Source: Hanleya hanleyi (taxonomy: Eukaryota > Mollusca > Polyplacophora > Lepidopleurida > Hanleyidae). From it: 64,000 nt of DNA. The stretch covers positions 1 to 64,000 of the forward strand of contig JAVTVY010018951.1 of assembly GCA_036873755.1 (NCBI GenBank), read 5' to 3'. Below are positions 47,701 through 56,894 of the stretch, piece by piece; position 1 is the first letter of the stretch; every line of letters begins with the position of its first letter. Under the pieces are notes generated by a model. It did no database searches, had not been told where the DNA came from, and was given only the letters and a program-made list of their open reading frames with translations. The position numbers and the translations under genes were made by a program.

Positions 47701-49015
47701 TATAGTGGAAATTGCCCATTGGTATAGTGTGGGAATCAATGCCTTGCAGTATCACACAGTTTTAAACTGATCCATGGTATACCAATTGGTAAAAGTCTGT
47801 CAGATCTGCAGGGAATTGATGCAATTTACATGCATGCTTTACATGTAAATCAGTCAAGGACTCCCGCCTCCCATGTATTATCTTGCTTCCTGTAGTTGGC
47901 TGAACTTCTACCACATAACAGTAAAGTGATCGTAAACCCTCAAGTAAAGTTTTCATCAAATGAAAGACCATTGCAAACAGTGTGGAAAAATATTTATTGT
48001 AATGTTTTATGATTTTATTACACAGAGTAAACTGCAAATAAAGCATGGTATTCTATGGTGGTCTGCCTTAATACATATATTTCAAACTGTGTATGCACTT
48101 TCCAATGCTTCATTCAAGCTTAAGGTGTGTATACTTTGCGTTTCAACACAGACTCACTGTTCCAGTGTGCATGTTTCACCAAAATCGGGGAGATGGTAAC
48201 TCATAAGTGTCAAGTCAATTTGAATCTTTCATTTAATTTCCCCGTTTGGTGAAACATGCCCCCACCACTGAAGGTTTATCATGCATGGTTGCTCGCCAAA
48301 ACGGCAAATGTGACGATCATCTAGTGATGAAACAAATGTGCTACTAAATACATGTACATCAAGATTCAACATTGGATTTGCTCCAAAGAAGAATTTTTTT
48401 TTTTATTGTAGTGCTTCAGTACAACAGCACTGCCCTTGCAGCACCCACTGTGGCAGTCACGTTCCACGTAAAGACAGTACTGCTCCAGCAAAATTATTTC
48501 TACATCAGCTAGTAAGAGTGCTTAGGCAATAATAACCAGCACTGCTTCAACACGACTGTGATAAAATATCTTCCATAAAATTTGGACAATCTTTTGTTAT
48601 ATTTTATTCACTCTGCTTTTGTTTGCAATGCTCCATACGTGTACATGTATCTGGGTCTAATTTGCTCAAACTGGGTCTAGAGATGATCCGGATGGTGTCT
48701 ACATGAACAGTCACAGCATGACTGCAATACAGAATGCTCTAGTCAAGGTTCCTACACTTACATGTACATTGGCTTATAAATTTAAGAATATTTACAAGTT
48801 TAAGGAATTTTAAGGCTACTTTTTACAAAACTTGAAGTCTTATTATCATACCAAATTCTTTAGACTTCATACACACTTTTTGTCCGTCTGGATCTTTGTC
48901 AAGTCACTCAACATAAATTTGATTGTCCAATCAGTCATCATCAAATAAAAAAATTTGAGGCATCAAAAAATTGTAGAACTTACGTCACAATGTCCGTCAC
49001 AAATAAAACTTTCAT
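22801..49015 (-). CDS. cwo: Clockwork orange (cwo), bHLH-Orange transcriptional repressor
   Basis: Cwo is a nuclear E-box (CACGTG) binding repressor that acts in the circadian feedback loop against CLOCK/CYCLE targets. Exons, 5' to 3' on the minus strand, are 49015-48984 (tentative), 46820-46751, 42280-42179, 26064-25980, 25029-24835 and 23774-22801. All joins keep frame, and the product is about 475-485 residues. The basic region is [19 protein letters not shown], with the E-box-reading Glu and without the HES proline. Helix 2 is [19 protein letters not shown]. The Orange domain is [16 protein letters not shown]...[12 protein letters not shown]. The C-terminus is Ser-rich and lacks WRPW, as in cwo rather than HES. 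The alternatives HEY/HELT and DEC fit the basic region less well. The gene is split by a 16-kb repeat-filled intron. Confidence 0.92.
23938..24091. mobile_element. Palindromic MITE in the last cwo intron
   Basis: The arms GATCATGAGATGAAAATTCC / GGAATTTTCATCCCATGATC and ACATCCCAACC / GGTTGGGATGT close around GCACTGGCGAGGC, with outer pairs GGATCCCATATAA / TTAATATGGGATTC. About 65 bp per arm. Confidence 0.75.
24418..24575. repeat. Inverted repeat in a cwo intron
   Basis: GAAAACTTTGTGTCCAAAGT with GGTATGGT at the left is inverted as ACCATACCACTCTGG and ACACAATGTTTTCACTGG at the right. The centre is rich in GGTACC words. Confidence 0.6.
24835..25029 (-). CDS. cwo: cwo exon: Orange domain
   Basis: The acceptor is TACTTTTCAG and the donor CACAG|GTTAGT. 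The translation [14 protein letters not shown] leads into [19 protein letters not shown] and [18 protein letters not shown]. The FxxGFxECxxExxRFL pattern is the Orange domain that mediates partner choice and repression in Hairy-related proteins. Confidence 0.93.
25083..25126 (+). repeat. 22-bp direct duplication
   Basis: TTTCTACTAAATTTGAGTTA followed by AC occurs twice in direct succession just 5' of the Orange exon's acceptor in the intron. Confidence 0.8.
25980..26064 (-). CDS. cwo: cwo exon: loop and helix 2
   Basis: The acceptor is ATTCACAG and the donor AAAAG|GTAAGT. It encodes [16 protein letters not shown] then [12 protein letters not shown], the second bHLH helix with the cwo-type [13 protein letters not shown] motif. 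The leftover G joins AG of the next exon to give Glu. Confidence 0.93.
26901..27076 (+). CDS. THAP-domain first exon (repeat-borne, copy 1)
   Basis: From ATG the frame reads [14 protein letters not shown], then TVTFHRFP, then [13 protein letters not shown] and KNFCAR. It stops at a donor CACG|GTGAGG in phase 2. This is the N-terminal part of a C2CH THAP zinc finger: CxxxxC, the FHxFP block, the conserved Trp, and the third Cys of CxxH. The His would come from a next exon, as often in THAP genes. THAP domains bind DNA in P-element transposases and in cell-cycle regulators. No next exon is identified. It is on the strand opposite to cwo, inside its 16-kb intron's 5'-to-3' path, and on a repeated segment. 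Confidence 0.68.
27263..27303 (+). promoter_or_regulatory. CRE-like TGACGTCA followed by ATGGCGGC element
   Basis: A perfect TGACGTCA palindrome at 27263-27270 in a GC-rich stretch is followed by AAAATGGCGGCAAGC, a YY1-like word. Both are kept in copy 2 (TGACGTCA at 60196-60203). This looks like a small promoter retained on the repeat; transcription is not shown. Confidence 0.4.
27333..27827. mobile_element. TTAA-flanked MITE (piggyBac-like)
   Basis: TTAA at 27329-27332 and 27828-27831 flank AGAGGTAGTAGCG... and ...GCTTTTACCTCT, imperfect inverted ends. Copy 2 of the host repeat runs straight through this point (minus strand near 60140), showing the unoccupied state. Another left end is at 63622. 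The 64-codon open frame inside has no recognised product. Confidence 0.66.
28830..29095. repeat. Relic with ATTCAATCAC / GATTGAATTATTAG ends
   Basis: CTAACAATTCAATCACTGAG at the left and GGGGGATTGAATTATTAGAA at the right are inverted relative to each other and related to the ends of 22561-22779. Confidence 0.5.
29100..30280. other. cwo intron, no feature seen
   Basis: AT-rich, with a few ACATGTACATGTA words and no coding signal. Confidence 0.45.
30281..33451 (+). mobile_element. Satellite-cored element, copy C (complete)
   Basis: The hairpin AGCCCACCATC-ACCA-GATGGTGGGCT lies at 30285-30310. It is followed by CAGT and CGTCCGT repeats to 30400, then about 12.5 units to ~32385, a non-repetitive segment 32386-33290 and the tail to 33451. 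The first seven or so units lack one base (GTGCAGATACC instead of GTGCAAGATACC) and are 156 bp, so one frame stays open for 367 codons (30404-31507). I read that as a by-product and not a gene. It lies within the long cwo intron. Confidence 0.77.
34083..35818 (-). repeat. Repeat pair interrupted by a foldback element
   Basis: CTCTGTAAAATATGGG, GCCACTTTCGATAGGC and TCTGACTTAGCACT occur at 34170-34240 and again at 35580-35640. The right copy continues to GGACAGACAGACGGATG, and ATAGGAAATATAGGA-type simple repeats lie between. The foldback element at 34454-35083 sits inside. Confidence 0.6.
34454..35083. mobile_element. Foldback element, two ~300-bp inverted arms
   Basis: The left arm ATGATCGTAAACCCTCAAGT...AAAGCATGGTATTCTATGG...CCAATGCTTGATTCAAGCTT...GGTGTGTATACTTTGAG is inverted in the right arm (CTCAAAGTATACACACC...AAGCTTGAATCAAGCATTGG...ACTTGAGGGCTTACGATCA). 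Arms differ by scattered substitutions. The centre is near 34770. A half copy lies at 47922-48252. Confidence 0.8.
36470..38790 (+). repeat. 28-bp minisatellite, TATGGTGTCCCACCTCACTC
   Basis: The unit is TATGGTGTCCCACCTCAC followed by TCCTACCCTG, with many variants (CTCATTCATACC, CCTGCCTCAATCC) and longer higher-order blocks, for example 37515-37740 similar to 37740-37960. It is interrupted by 36931-37454. Because 28 is not a multiple of 3, the long open frames (up to 276 codons) rotate through all frames and are not genes. It lies in the long cwo intron. Confidence 0.9.
36931..37454. mobile_element. hAT-like MITE inserted in the minisatellite
   Basis: CAGGGTTC at the left and GGGAACCCTG at the right are terminal inverted repeats. 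CACATG is duplicated at 36925-36930 and 37455-37460. Repeated TTCCATGACTTTCC and TTTTCCATGACC words lie near both ends. The CAGGG/CCCTG ends are typical of hAT; the duplication is 6 bp as preserved. A 90-codon minus frame inside has no recognised product. Confidence 0.77.
38972..39200 (-). repeat. SINE-like repeat ending in the GTGAGTGA short repeat
   Basis: TGTAGGGCTCCCGGGG, GAGGCGACCGTGGGG and TTCCCAGGTGTGAAAAGGA lead into ATCGTGATATGACTGAAATA and GCGACGTTAGATCATATTC, then CACTCACAC. This is a longer version of the dispersed repeat at 18683-18840. Confidence 0.5.
39840..40120 (+). pseudogene. Ty3/gypsy reverse transcriptase-RNase H fragment, broken
   Basis: The frame reads [20 protein letters not shown], then [19 protein letters not shown], the hallmark YTDHxPL...L...K.K.QRL block of the gypsy RNase H region. 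The frame is then cut by a dispersed short repeat at 39985-40022. The next conserved piece, [15 protein letters not shown] followed by a stop, is at 40065-40113. No protease, integrase or LTRs were identified. It is an old degraded retroelement within the cwo intron. Confidence 0.72.
42179..42280 (-). CDS. cwo: cwo exon: basic region and helix 1
   Basis: The acceptor is TGTTTCTCCAG and the donor CAG|GTTAGT. The 34 codons read [16 protein letters not shown] then [18 protein letters not shown], with both boundaries in phase 0. It contains the DNA-contacting Glu-Lys-Arg-Arg-Arg and all of helix 1. The start of the loop is also here. Confidence 0.93.
42660..43190 (-). repeat. Tandem family 2, second locus (inverted)
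   Basis: Three to four units carry the reverse complement of the family at 2468-3560: CCCCCAAGTTTGAAGTCGAT, TCACTGATGTGAAGTCA and AACAATCCCAGCCATCTTC. It ends in GGACGGATGGATGGG, then AAGTCCCCTCCCAAGCAGGG. It lies immediately beside the cwo bHLH exon, in the intron 5' of it. Confidence 0.7.
43191..46139. other. cwo intron, no feature seen
   Basis: AT-rich sequence with scattered ACATGTA words. Longest frames have no motif. Confidence 0.45.
46140..46645 (+). repeat. Tandem repeat block with GACC...AAGGTCA units
   Basis: Two to three ~105-bp units contain TAGCCAGGC, TGGTGATG, AGAAG and TGACC, then CAAGGTCAGATTTTAGTTTT. It opens with GTCCGTCTGTCCATAG and closes with GGCGGGGTATATTTGAGC, then TCACAGCTCTTGTT. 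It resembles other satellite-cored elements in this window in overall plan. Confidence 0.5.
46751..46820 (-). CDS. cwo: cwo exon just before the bHLH
   Basis: On the minus strand the acceptor is GTTTCTAG and the donor CGG|GTGAGT. It encodes [18 protein letters not shown] then PKIPR, ending in phase 0 immediately before the [13 protein letters not shown] exon. The short acidic then basic linker is typical of the region just before the cwo basic domain. Confidence 0.82.
46981..47215 (-). mobile_element. tRNA-derived SINE with 13-bp target duplications
   Basis: On the minus strand the head contains GTGGCCGAGTGGTCTAAGG (A box) and GGGTTCGAGCCC (B box) about 60 nt later, like a Leu/Ser-type tRNA. 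A body with GGTTCTCTCCGGTTTCTCC, a plausible conserved central domain, follows, ending in CCCTCCCTCCC. TGTTGGTACTGAA flanks it exactly at 46968-46980 and 47216-47228. It lies in the cwo intron 5' of exon 46820. Confidence 0.85.
47922..48252 (+). mobile_element. Half copy of the foldback element
   Basis: GTGATCGTAAACCCTCAAGT, then ATTACACAGAGTAAACTGC, CAAGCTTAAGGTGTGTATAC and GTTTGGTGAAACATGC match one arm and the centre of 34454-35083. The second arm is absent. Confidence 0.72.
48984..49015 (-). CDS. cwo: Candidate first coding exon of cwo
   Basis: An ATG (minus strand, 49015) opens [10 protein letters not shown] and reaches a consensus donor GAC|GTAAGT, leaving two bases that combine with the first G of exon 46820 to make Thr. 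The phase fit and strong donor are the only support; I cannot match the peptide to a remembered cwo N-terminus. A more distal start is equally possible. Confidence 0.33.
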
Positions 49016-50659
49016 ACGAACTCTGACAGATAGAACCTTTCTGTAGCACTACATGTATTTCCTCTCACCAGTGAGAACAATTCCAGATCTATATGCTAAA
49101 CAAATACATGGCAGAGGTGTCCAATTCTATAAACATTATTATGTCATCATCTCCAAATATACAGGTAGGATGGAGGAATCGGGAATATTTGTTTATTATC
49201 ACCAACCAGAAGCATTGGTCCTGTCAGTCTGGGCTAGACCATCAATAGGACCGTTCCAAAATCAAACTCTTCAGCCGCAAAAGGCGCGAAACGATGTCAG
49301 TGCCCACATGGCGTTACGCTGAGGTTAGGCAACGAACCATTTCTTAACACTGGCAATGCTGTATTACTTTATTCATGGACTATAAAGGTGATGCCTCAGT
49401 CTGTTTGCAAACGCCTATTTAGCTCCGAGGCAATAACATCTTCAAGTTGTTGGGATTTACGGTAATTTGAAAGCTACTAGGATATCTAGTTATTTATGTT
49501 TGTGGTATTGCCAATGTTGAAGTACTGCCAGTTGCCTAACCTTGGCCCGACGTCACATTGCTAATGATGTCATTTCACGCCTTTCACGACTAGAGATTTC
49601 AATCTCAGGACTGTCCTATTGGCATGATTGGGAATTTTCATTAATCAAAGCATGGCTGCACATTACCGTATGTGTACATATTTCTTGCAAATGATTCATT
49701 CATTAATCGTTTTCTGCGAGATGATTTTAAGAGTTTTAAAGATGAGAAAATATCATAATTACGTTTTCTATTAAGGACCGTATTTACATGTAATTAAATT
49801 TGAAGACTTTTAAGGAAAATAGGGGTCTGTGTAAACCTTGTTCATGTTGTTTAGCAATATGTGTTTATATCAGGGTATGGCAGCCTGGTGAACAAGTGAA
49901 CATTATCAATTCCAGGATAAAACCATAAAGCCTGGTGAACACCAGAGCCAGCCCATGAGCCAACGACCTCAAGTGCTTGTTGGCTCAGGGGATTAACATT
50001 CTTAGTTAATAAATTTTGACGAGAAGTGAACTTTTTGTAGAAGACGTGTAAAATATATGTTGCATCAGTCGCATTAATCGCGATGTCAAGTGTCAACCTG
50101 ACCATGATTGCAGAACTTCCACTGTGGAGCTTCTTTATTTTGACAAGTTCCAACGTTTAGTTTCGATTTTTTTTTTTCATCCTAGACATCGGTGGACATT
50201 TCACTTTTTACTTCATGTCCGATGGATCATTCGACGAGAGCTACGGTACAGCTGTACCTCAAAAATGATGACTGAGCCTAGTCACGCACATGTCTCTACA
50301 GGGCTGGTCCCTGCAGCTGTCATCCCTGCAGTGTTTTGGAAATGATAAGATCTAACGACCCCGCCACTGACCATGTGATCATCAAACGGGTGATCGCAAA
50401 CCCATATTCCCCAGCATAAAGTATCCATCATATAATAGTAGAATTGGATGCGTTCACTTTTACCAGCGAAGTATGGCACAAAAGTTTTAGTTATGCCTGG
50501 TTGCCACCGTTCAATGCACGCATCGCAACAACAAGAATGTGAGTGCACATTATTTTTTTTGTTTCACAGACTGTATTTTCTTCCCATTTCTTTTCTGAAA
50601 CTCAATTTTGTTCCAAGAAACTCAATTTTTAGGTGCGCAAAATTAAGAAAAATAAAATG
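49016..50659. other. Upstream of the candidate cwo start, no gene seen
   Basis: This could include cwo 5'UTR exons or promoter. No TATA box or exon can be defended, and no CACGTG E-box is present here. Confidence 0.35.
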
Positions 50660-53095
50660 CGGTAAGCGATCCATATATACGATCATCTTTCGATTTACGA
50701 TCGACCCCATTTTTTCGGGAGATTTACGATCGGATATTCTAACTGATTTACAATCACCCACAAATTCTAAAATGGGACGATCTAACTTAAATTCGATCGC
50801 ACACGGTCGGCAATAGCTAGAATGAATATGAACAGATACGCAACATTATGCGCGAGATCGGCAGTATCGACGCATACGCAAAATGGAGCTGTTAATGTGA
50901 CCTAAACCAAATCTAAACAGCATATATTCCTGAATGGTAAATAAAAACTTCGTGTAAAACATAATAGTTGCGCGAGTGTCAAATTATTTCTATTATATTA
51001 AAAACGATAGACATATTCTTTTTGCGAATTCAAGAAACGAACGTGCGACGGTCTTGCAAATATTGTGAAAAATTATGCTGAGACCAATAGCCGCTCACTG
51101 CGGGAATTAAATGGTTGCCGATTTGTTCTTTAACTAAGGGAGCGTGTAAAACCTAGAGTGGTGTGTCCGATGTCTGCGAGTTTGTTTAATAAACGGATGA
51201 TATATGGAAGGACAATGATAGAAATGTTTCTCTGTTAGGGGCCTACTTATCCCCGTCACGGCTTCAGTGTTTTGTCGCCACCTGGAGATATTATGTTAAA
51301 TTATCTGAAATCGTTGAATGTTGTAAAATAGAGAGCTGTTAATTGATCTTTGTTTCTATAAGAAAATACGTGTGTTGGCTTCTTTTGTTTCAAGTCATTT
51401 TCGCTGGCTATCCAAAATCCGCCGTTGATACCGGCCGGTTCGATAAAAATGCTGTTGTCGACCCTTCAATTCAGCGCTCGTGAAACGATCACAATGCTAC
51501 ATAGGATATTCCATTCCTTTTCTTCCGATAAAAGCCTTCAAAGCCAAGATAGAACAAGTTTGAATGAGGGTGTTGTGAAAATTATATACGGGACAAACAG
51601 GCTCCCACATTAATTAACACAAAAACCCATAATACTGCAACGTTATTTTGAAACCCCCTTCAATTGCCTCTTGCTGGTGAATAGCGCTTCAGAAGGGGCA
51701 AGGTATTCCCCATGCAGTCAGTTCTGTGTTGTTACACACGATCTCATTTGCATATGAATAAGTGTCATTTCTAGTCTGGGTGAAACTTGTATGCTGCATG
51801 TGACTCTTATGTAGACTCGCCTGTTTCACTCTAAATTTCATGCAGTCCAGATTCCCTCTGTAGCCTATAGTATTGGACCCTTCTATCTTGATTTAACAGG
51901 GAGTACTACAGTGTAATTCCCTCTGCTGGTAACCTAACCATCCCGCACACCCCTATCCTGACTTTGGATTCTTCCATTTGATGTAGTTTTCTCTGAAGGA
52001 TAAGCTGTGAAGTGTGGCAAGACTATTAAAACAAATATGCTGTACAAGAAATTCACAGCTGGACATGCTAAAAATAAACTAAACACACCTCCAGGTAAAT
52101 GTGAACACAGATTGTTACACTGATGAGAAGAGTCAGGACTCAAAACAATGTAGCCATTGACAATTTCAATATCAAAGGAGAGCCTGTCAACCTTGGGTTT
52201 CAGCTAGAAATCAAGGGGCTCTGAGGGGTTATACTATTACGCCGTGCGATGTGAACACCTCAATCATTTCAAGTTTGTTTCATATAAAGTGGACTTTAAT
52301 GATGATGATAATAATAATAAATATACGGCATCTATTTTCCCATACGAAAAAAAATAGTAGCGGTGAAGAAATCTGATGCAATGAAACACACACCTTACAA
52401 CTTGATATACCCGAGAACGGCAACCGACTTTGAGCTCTCCCCCTTTCTGGGCCTCCTGAGCAGACAGTCCACGTGGGATACACAGAGCAGGTCAGACAGG
52501 ACAATAGGGGTCAGCTAGGGGTTTAGCATATACGGTTGACAAATAGGTTAACATTCGCGATCAACATCCGTCGAATGCCATATATCAAATTTGTTATATA
52601 AATGTCATACAAATACGTAATATAATAATGTGTGGTTTGATATCATAACGAAGTCCTTATTCGTCTATCAAATTTCTTCAAATTACGAACATTTTAAGGA
52701 GCTTCATTCACCAAATTGTTCACCCGATTAATGACTTTTAATAAAACCAAATCAGTATGGTGAAATTTCTTTGTCGAAGTTTAATATTATATAGTTCATC
52801 TCGTTTTCTTCCAAAAAATAATGTATTACGTTATGTAGGGCTATGGGTGAATCAGATTTCTTATAAACAAATTTATCTTATTAATGTACAATGCAATGAC
52901 TATAATTACCGCGGCAATTTTTACGTTGTGAACTAGGGGAGATAATCGGATATATCGTGCTTTTCTCTCACTTCCGCGATCTAATGTTTTCGATCGAGCC
53001 GATTTTTCTCGTCATTGCAGAGGGGTGTACGATCCAATTTTTACGATCAAGCATCGATTTTGGGACTAAAAAATCACTTCCGGCGATCGAATAAT

Positions 53096-54067
53096 CAGGC
53101 CTCTCAAGGAGCAAAATGAAGGCGAGTGATTCGTCACTCGCCTGAATTTAAGCTTAGGCGAGTGGGGCGAGTGCTTTTATCACTCGCCTGAGAAATTCCT
53201 GAGGCGAGTGAAATGCTGAAATTACTAATACAAGTACATTACAGAAATTATATGTGGGTCACATATGCGCGGTTCAGAACGGTGTTGTAGTCTTCTTTAA
53301 TTCGGAACACTGATGTAAGTTCCTCTCCCAATTTTAGGTACGTTGATAGTTCTATCGGCTTTCCTTTCGGATTCGACATCGTGCAATTTTCCGCTAACAT
53401 CTTGCTAACAGTGACAAAATTGTCAGGAACGAAAACGCAGGCGTGCTTGGCACCGGAATTGCGGGAGACCAATGAAAAGCATGGACTTGATCGTGGGACG
53501 AAAGTCAAGTCCGCGTAACATCGAGAGTAAATCAAAATCGAAAACTAATGTTTAAACGCAGTGATGTAATGTTAAACAAAATCGGAAACTACATTTAATG
53601 TTTAAAACGGCGTGATGCCATGGTGGTTTGAGCCGTGGTGTTTGACGGATTTTATATTTGCGGAAATCATAACCCACGGCTCAAAACGTGTCTGTATGGA
53701 AATACAAGGGAGGCAACCAGTCTACCTGTAATTTCGTTCCGACACAGGGTTATACTTTTTGCACAAACACATGAAGCGGAAATGGCGGGAAGCCTTCCGA
53801 AATTGCTGAACGACAGGATCTTTACGAAACCAAGAATTTTACGACAGCTGAAGATGTGATTAAATTTTATTCTGACCTATGAAACGTGCCAATGATGGAC
53901 AACGAGATATCTTGGAAGTCAAGAACTTGACAGCAACAGCTGAAGATGTCATTAAATTTTATTCTGACCGACGAAAACAGGCGAGTGGTTCACCACTCGC
54001 CATTTTTTGATTTCAGGCGAGCAGGAGGCGCGCGCGAGTGATCGCTCGCCTCTCCTTGAGAGCCCTG
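53096..54067. mobile_element. hAT-like element nested in the right end of 50660-54087
   Basis: CAGGCCTCTCAAGGAG at the left and CTCCTTGAGAGCCCTG at the right are the ends. AATAAT is duplicated at 53090-53095 and 54068-54073. The sub-terminal regions hold several mini-hairpins such as GGCGAGTG-ATTCG-TCACTCGCC and GGCGAGTG-GTTC-ACCACTCGCC. CAG...CTG ends fit hAT. Confidence 0.77.
53248..53535 (-). CDS. Open frame inside the hAT-like element, unknown product
   Basis: This is a 95-codon frame with balanced composition, for example KHACVFVPDNFVTVSKM and ELSTYLKLGEELTSVF. I recognise no domain. Codon use looks more gene-like than surrounding repeats, so it may be a captured host exon or a transposase remnant. 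Start and end are only those of the open frame. Confidence 0.3.
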   Translation of the reverse strand: MIYSRCYADLTFVPRSSPCFSLVSRNSGAKHACVFVPDNFVTVSKMLAENCTMSNPKGKPIELSTYLKLGEELTSVFRIKEDYNTVLNRAYVTHI

Positions 54068-54629
54068 AATAATTGGATCGCTTACCGTACTCAATTTTTT
54101 AATGGAAAACTGAATTTCAATAAAACTAAGCGTAGAAACTCAATTCATATTTGTTTTTCATTGAAGTAACATGAAAAAAACCCCAATTCTCTGCATTTTA
54201 CACTGATATATGAAAAGACTGTAGAACTTTTCAGAAGATTTGTGAAAGGTTAGCATGAATGCAGGTAGACCTTCTGTCAGCAGATAATGATAACTGCCTA
54301 CATGTACCTGTAGCATATTAAGTCTATGAAATCAAGATCAGAAATACTTCCATTTAATACTCACATGGATTTAATTGATGCCAATCCAGTCCTACTTGAA
54401 ATACAGGTAACATAAGACATGAATCAATATGTATTGATATGTTTCAATGGTAGATCTTATTTTCAACAATCACTATGCACAATATACATGTATTATAGGC
54501 TATCTATATAACATCTCAGGACGTCTGAGTGTAAATACTGGTACATGTACTAATGTACATTTGATAGTTCAAGGGGTCCTAGTTATAAAATCTAATTTTT
54601 AGAAGCATTTGTACAATACTAAAATAAGA

Positions 54630-54691
54630 CAAAAAATAGAAGTGCATTCAAACTGAGCAACAAAAAATAGAAGTGCATTCAAACTGAGCAA
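54630..54691 (+). repeat. 31-bp tandem duplication
   Basis: CAAAAAATAGAAGTGCATTC then AAACTGAGCAA occurs twice in direct succession. Confidence 0.88.
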
Positions 54692-54729
54692 ACACCTTCA
54701 AAAAGATTGATACATGTACATGTGTGTTA

Positions 54730-56506
54730 GGGGTCACGTCCAATTAATCGAGGCACTTTCTCGATGCCTTCGAGGTGGATCGAGAAATTTCTTGGCTGAA
54801 ACCGGGAGGGCAGAACCGGGACCCCTGACGACATCTTCCGGTTTGCTCCCGGTTCCATCTCGATCGAAACGTCCCGGTTTTCGAGATGGTTATGAAATTT
54901 ATCGGTAATCTCGAAGGGGGTCCCGGTTTCAATATGTCGGTGTTTTGTTGCCGTTAATTTAGCCTATCTTAACTTCTCAGGCGATTAAAGCGTTGCGCTG
55001 GTAACATATTTTGGGGCGCTCGTCGCCTACCTATATCGCGTCCAATATACCATTCAGAAAACGGATTTTTTATGATGTTTTCAATGTTCTTCATCGTTTA
55101 ATCGATATATCTATGTCCTGATGTTTCGTGAATCCAATTGAACGAGAACTTTCATTTATCTATATATAAATTATGAATATATAATTTAGTGAACTTCGCT
55201 CACATCGATAATTGATTGTTTACTGGCTAGTATCCGTCGCGGAATAAATGACACACCAACTGGATATGATCTGAATATTGATATGGAAGCATGCGTAATT
55301 ATATGTTCTATAATTTTGTTTTGAGGAAACATGAATCGTTTCAACCGAAAAATGAAAGTTATGTTAACAGCTTGACCGGTGTATCACCTTGGTGTGTAAT
55401 ATGTTTTATAATTTGGTAGTATTCATTGCAGATTCTACTTTTTTTAATTACTGTTTTGTGATATAGTTCAACATTTATTACTGACATTAGCTTGCTTGGA
55501 AGTGGTTAGCGGAAATAGTGGCAATTGAAACTAGAGGTGTTAATAATTCACGCCACAGTCGGTCTGTGAAAACCAGTCGACCTGAAACAACAGCGATGGG
55601 AGAGGGGTTAATTTCTTTGAAAGAAAACTGAAACAGCATGCACTGTTCGCTTGATAATATACTCACGTTCTAATTGCTGATTTCATGTGTCTAGGAAATT
55701 AACCGAATAATGGAAGTGATTACCGCCCAATTCAGAGAGCAATCACGCTTTATACCAACGCTCACATACATTGTACATTTTACTATGAACGATACCGCGT
55801 TTTGTTTGTTCGAAAACTTCGATCGAGCGTTTTTGTCTATATTCTCCAGTTTTTAGTGAATTACCAGACGCATCTGTGATCTTAGTCTCTTTATTTCTGA
55901 ATACGAGGAAATCTCTGACGATAAAGACATCCCATTCTGATCAATTTCAGAGAAACATAAATAACTTTATCTTAGACTTGCATAATTTATTTAAATTCGC
56001 AGCTCCTGGGCGTATCTTTGATTCAAATTTAAAAAAAAAAACAGATTCAGAATAACTGAATAATAATGAGCCAGGTTATACATTTTCAATTGGTGATGTT
56101 TCTTTCTCTCAATCCATAAATTTAAATTGCGCTGTCTGAGCTGGTATGCGACTACAGATCTCTAGACGGAAATAACACAATAATATTAAATGAATCATGT
56201 TCCGTCTAATTCATGTAAATGCATATGTATTCGCCGAGATTAATCTCTCTGCCACAGAGTGTAAATATATACCAAGCATACGTCTTCCAAATGCTTCAAA
56301 CTTTCATTTTGATGGCATCTCGATTCCACTCTCGAAGCATGTCGAGTTATTTCGAGGAGGATCGAGATGGTCTTGCGCTTCGAGAGAAAACCGGGAGCAA
56401 ACCGGGACAACAATCGATAGAGATAAACCGGGACCCTTCGAGACGAGATATTTATCGGTTTTACTCGTTTATCGAGAAACCGTCTCGATCGATTGGACGT
56501 GACCCC
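54730..56506. mobile_element. 1.78-kb non-autonomous element with TTA duplication
   Basis: GGGGTCACGTCCAAT at the left is inverted as ATTGGACGTGACCCC at the right, with TTA at 54727-54729 and 56507-56509. Sub-terminal regions on both sides are dense in ACCGGGA/TCCCGGT and CGAGA/TCTCG words. No transposase frame is seen. TTA duplications suggest PIF/Harbinger. A second copy begins near 63920. Confidence 0.75.
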
Positions 56507-56894
56507 TTACTGATAATTAAAATGGAACATCTTGGAAAGGTAAAAATAAATAATATAAAAGTTTAAATTTGTGGAAGACATGTGAGATACAATATACAGG
56601 ATTGTATAGCCACTAACAGAAGTTTGATTCAACTGATTGATAAGGCATTACCTTAACTGGCTCAAATCCCAGCCTGATAATTTATCCACCGAGGTATCAG
56701 GGTCATGAACATCAGATGGGTACCCCTGGACATCAGATGGGTACCCCAACAGATCAGGACTGGATGGTGGGGGTGACACCCCACAATGGACTGGAGGCAT
56801 GGTAAGTGGGTTGGGCTAAGATCCTAGCAATGCCACTAAATAGATAGATATACCCACAATCTCAAGATACTATGGAAACGCTTGGTTAACAGCA

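Larger units (their letters stand above)
50660..54087. mobile_element. Composite inverted-repeat element
   Basis: CGGTAAGCGATCCA at the left and TGGATCGCTTACCG at the right are inverted termini, with sub-terminal ACGATC/CGATCG words on both sides (50680-50730, 52980-53090). The right end is split by the hAT-like element 53096-54067. Between 50740 and 52960 I see no coding exon. Confidence 0.55.

Noticed and set aside
52470..52475. CACGTG as a clock-controlled E-box of the cwo promoter
   Set aside because: At least eight other CACGTG words occur across the window, the cwo start site is not established, and this one lies inside a mobile element.
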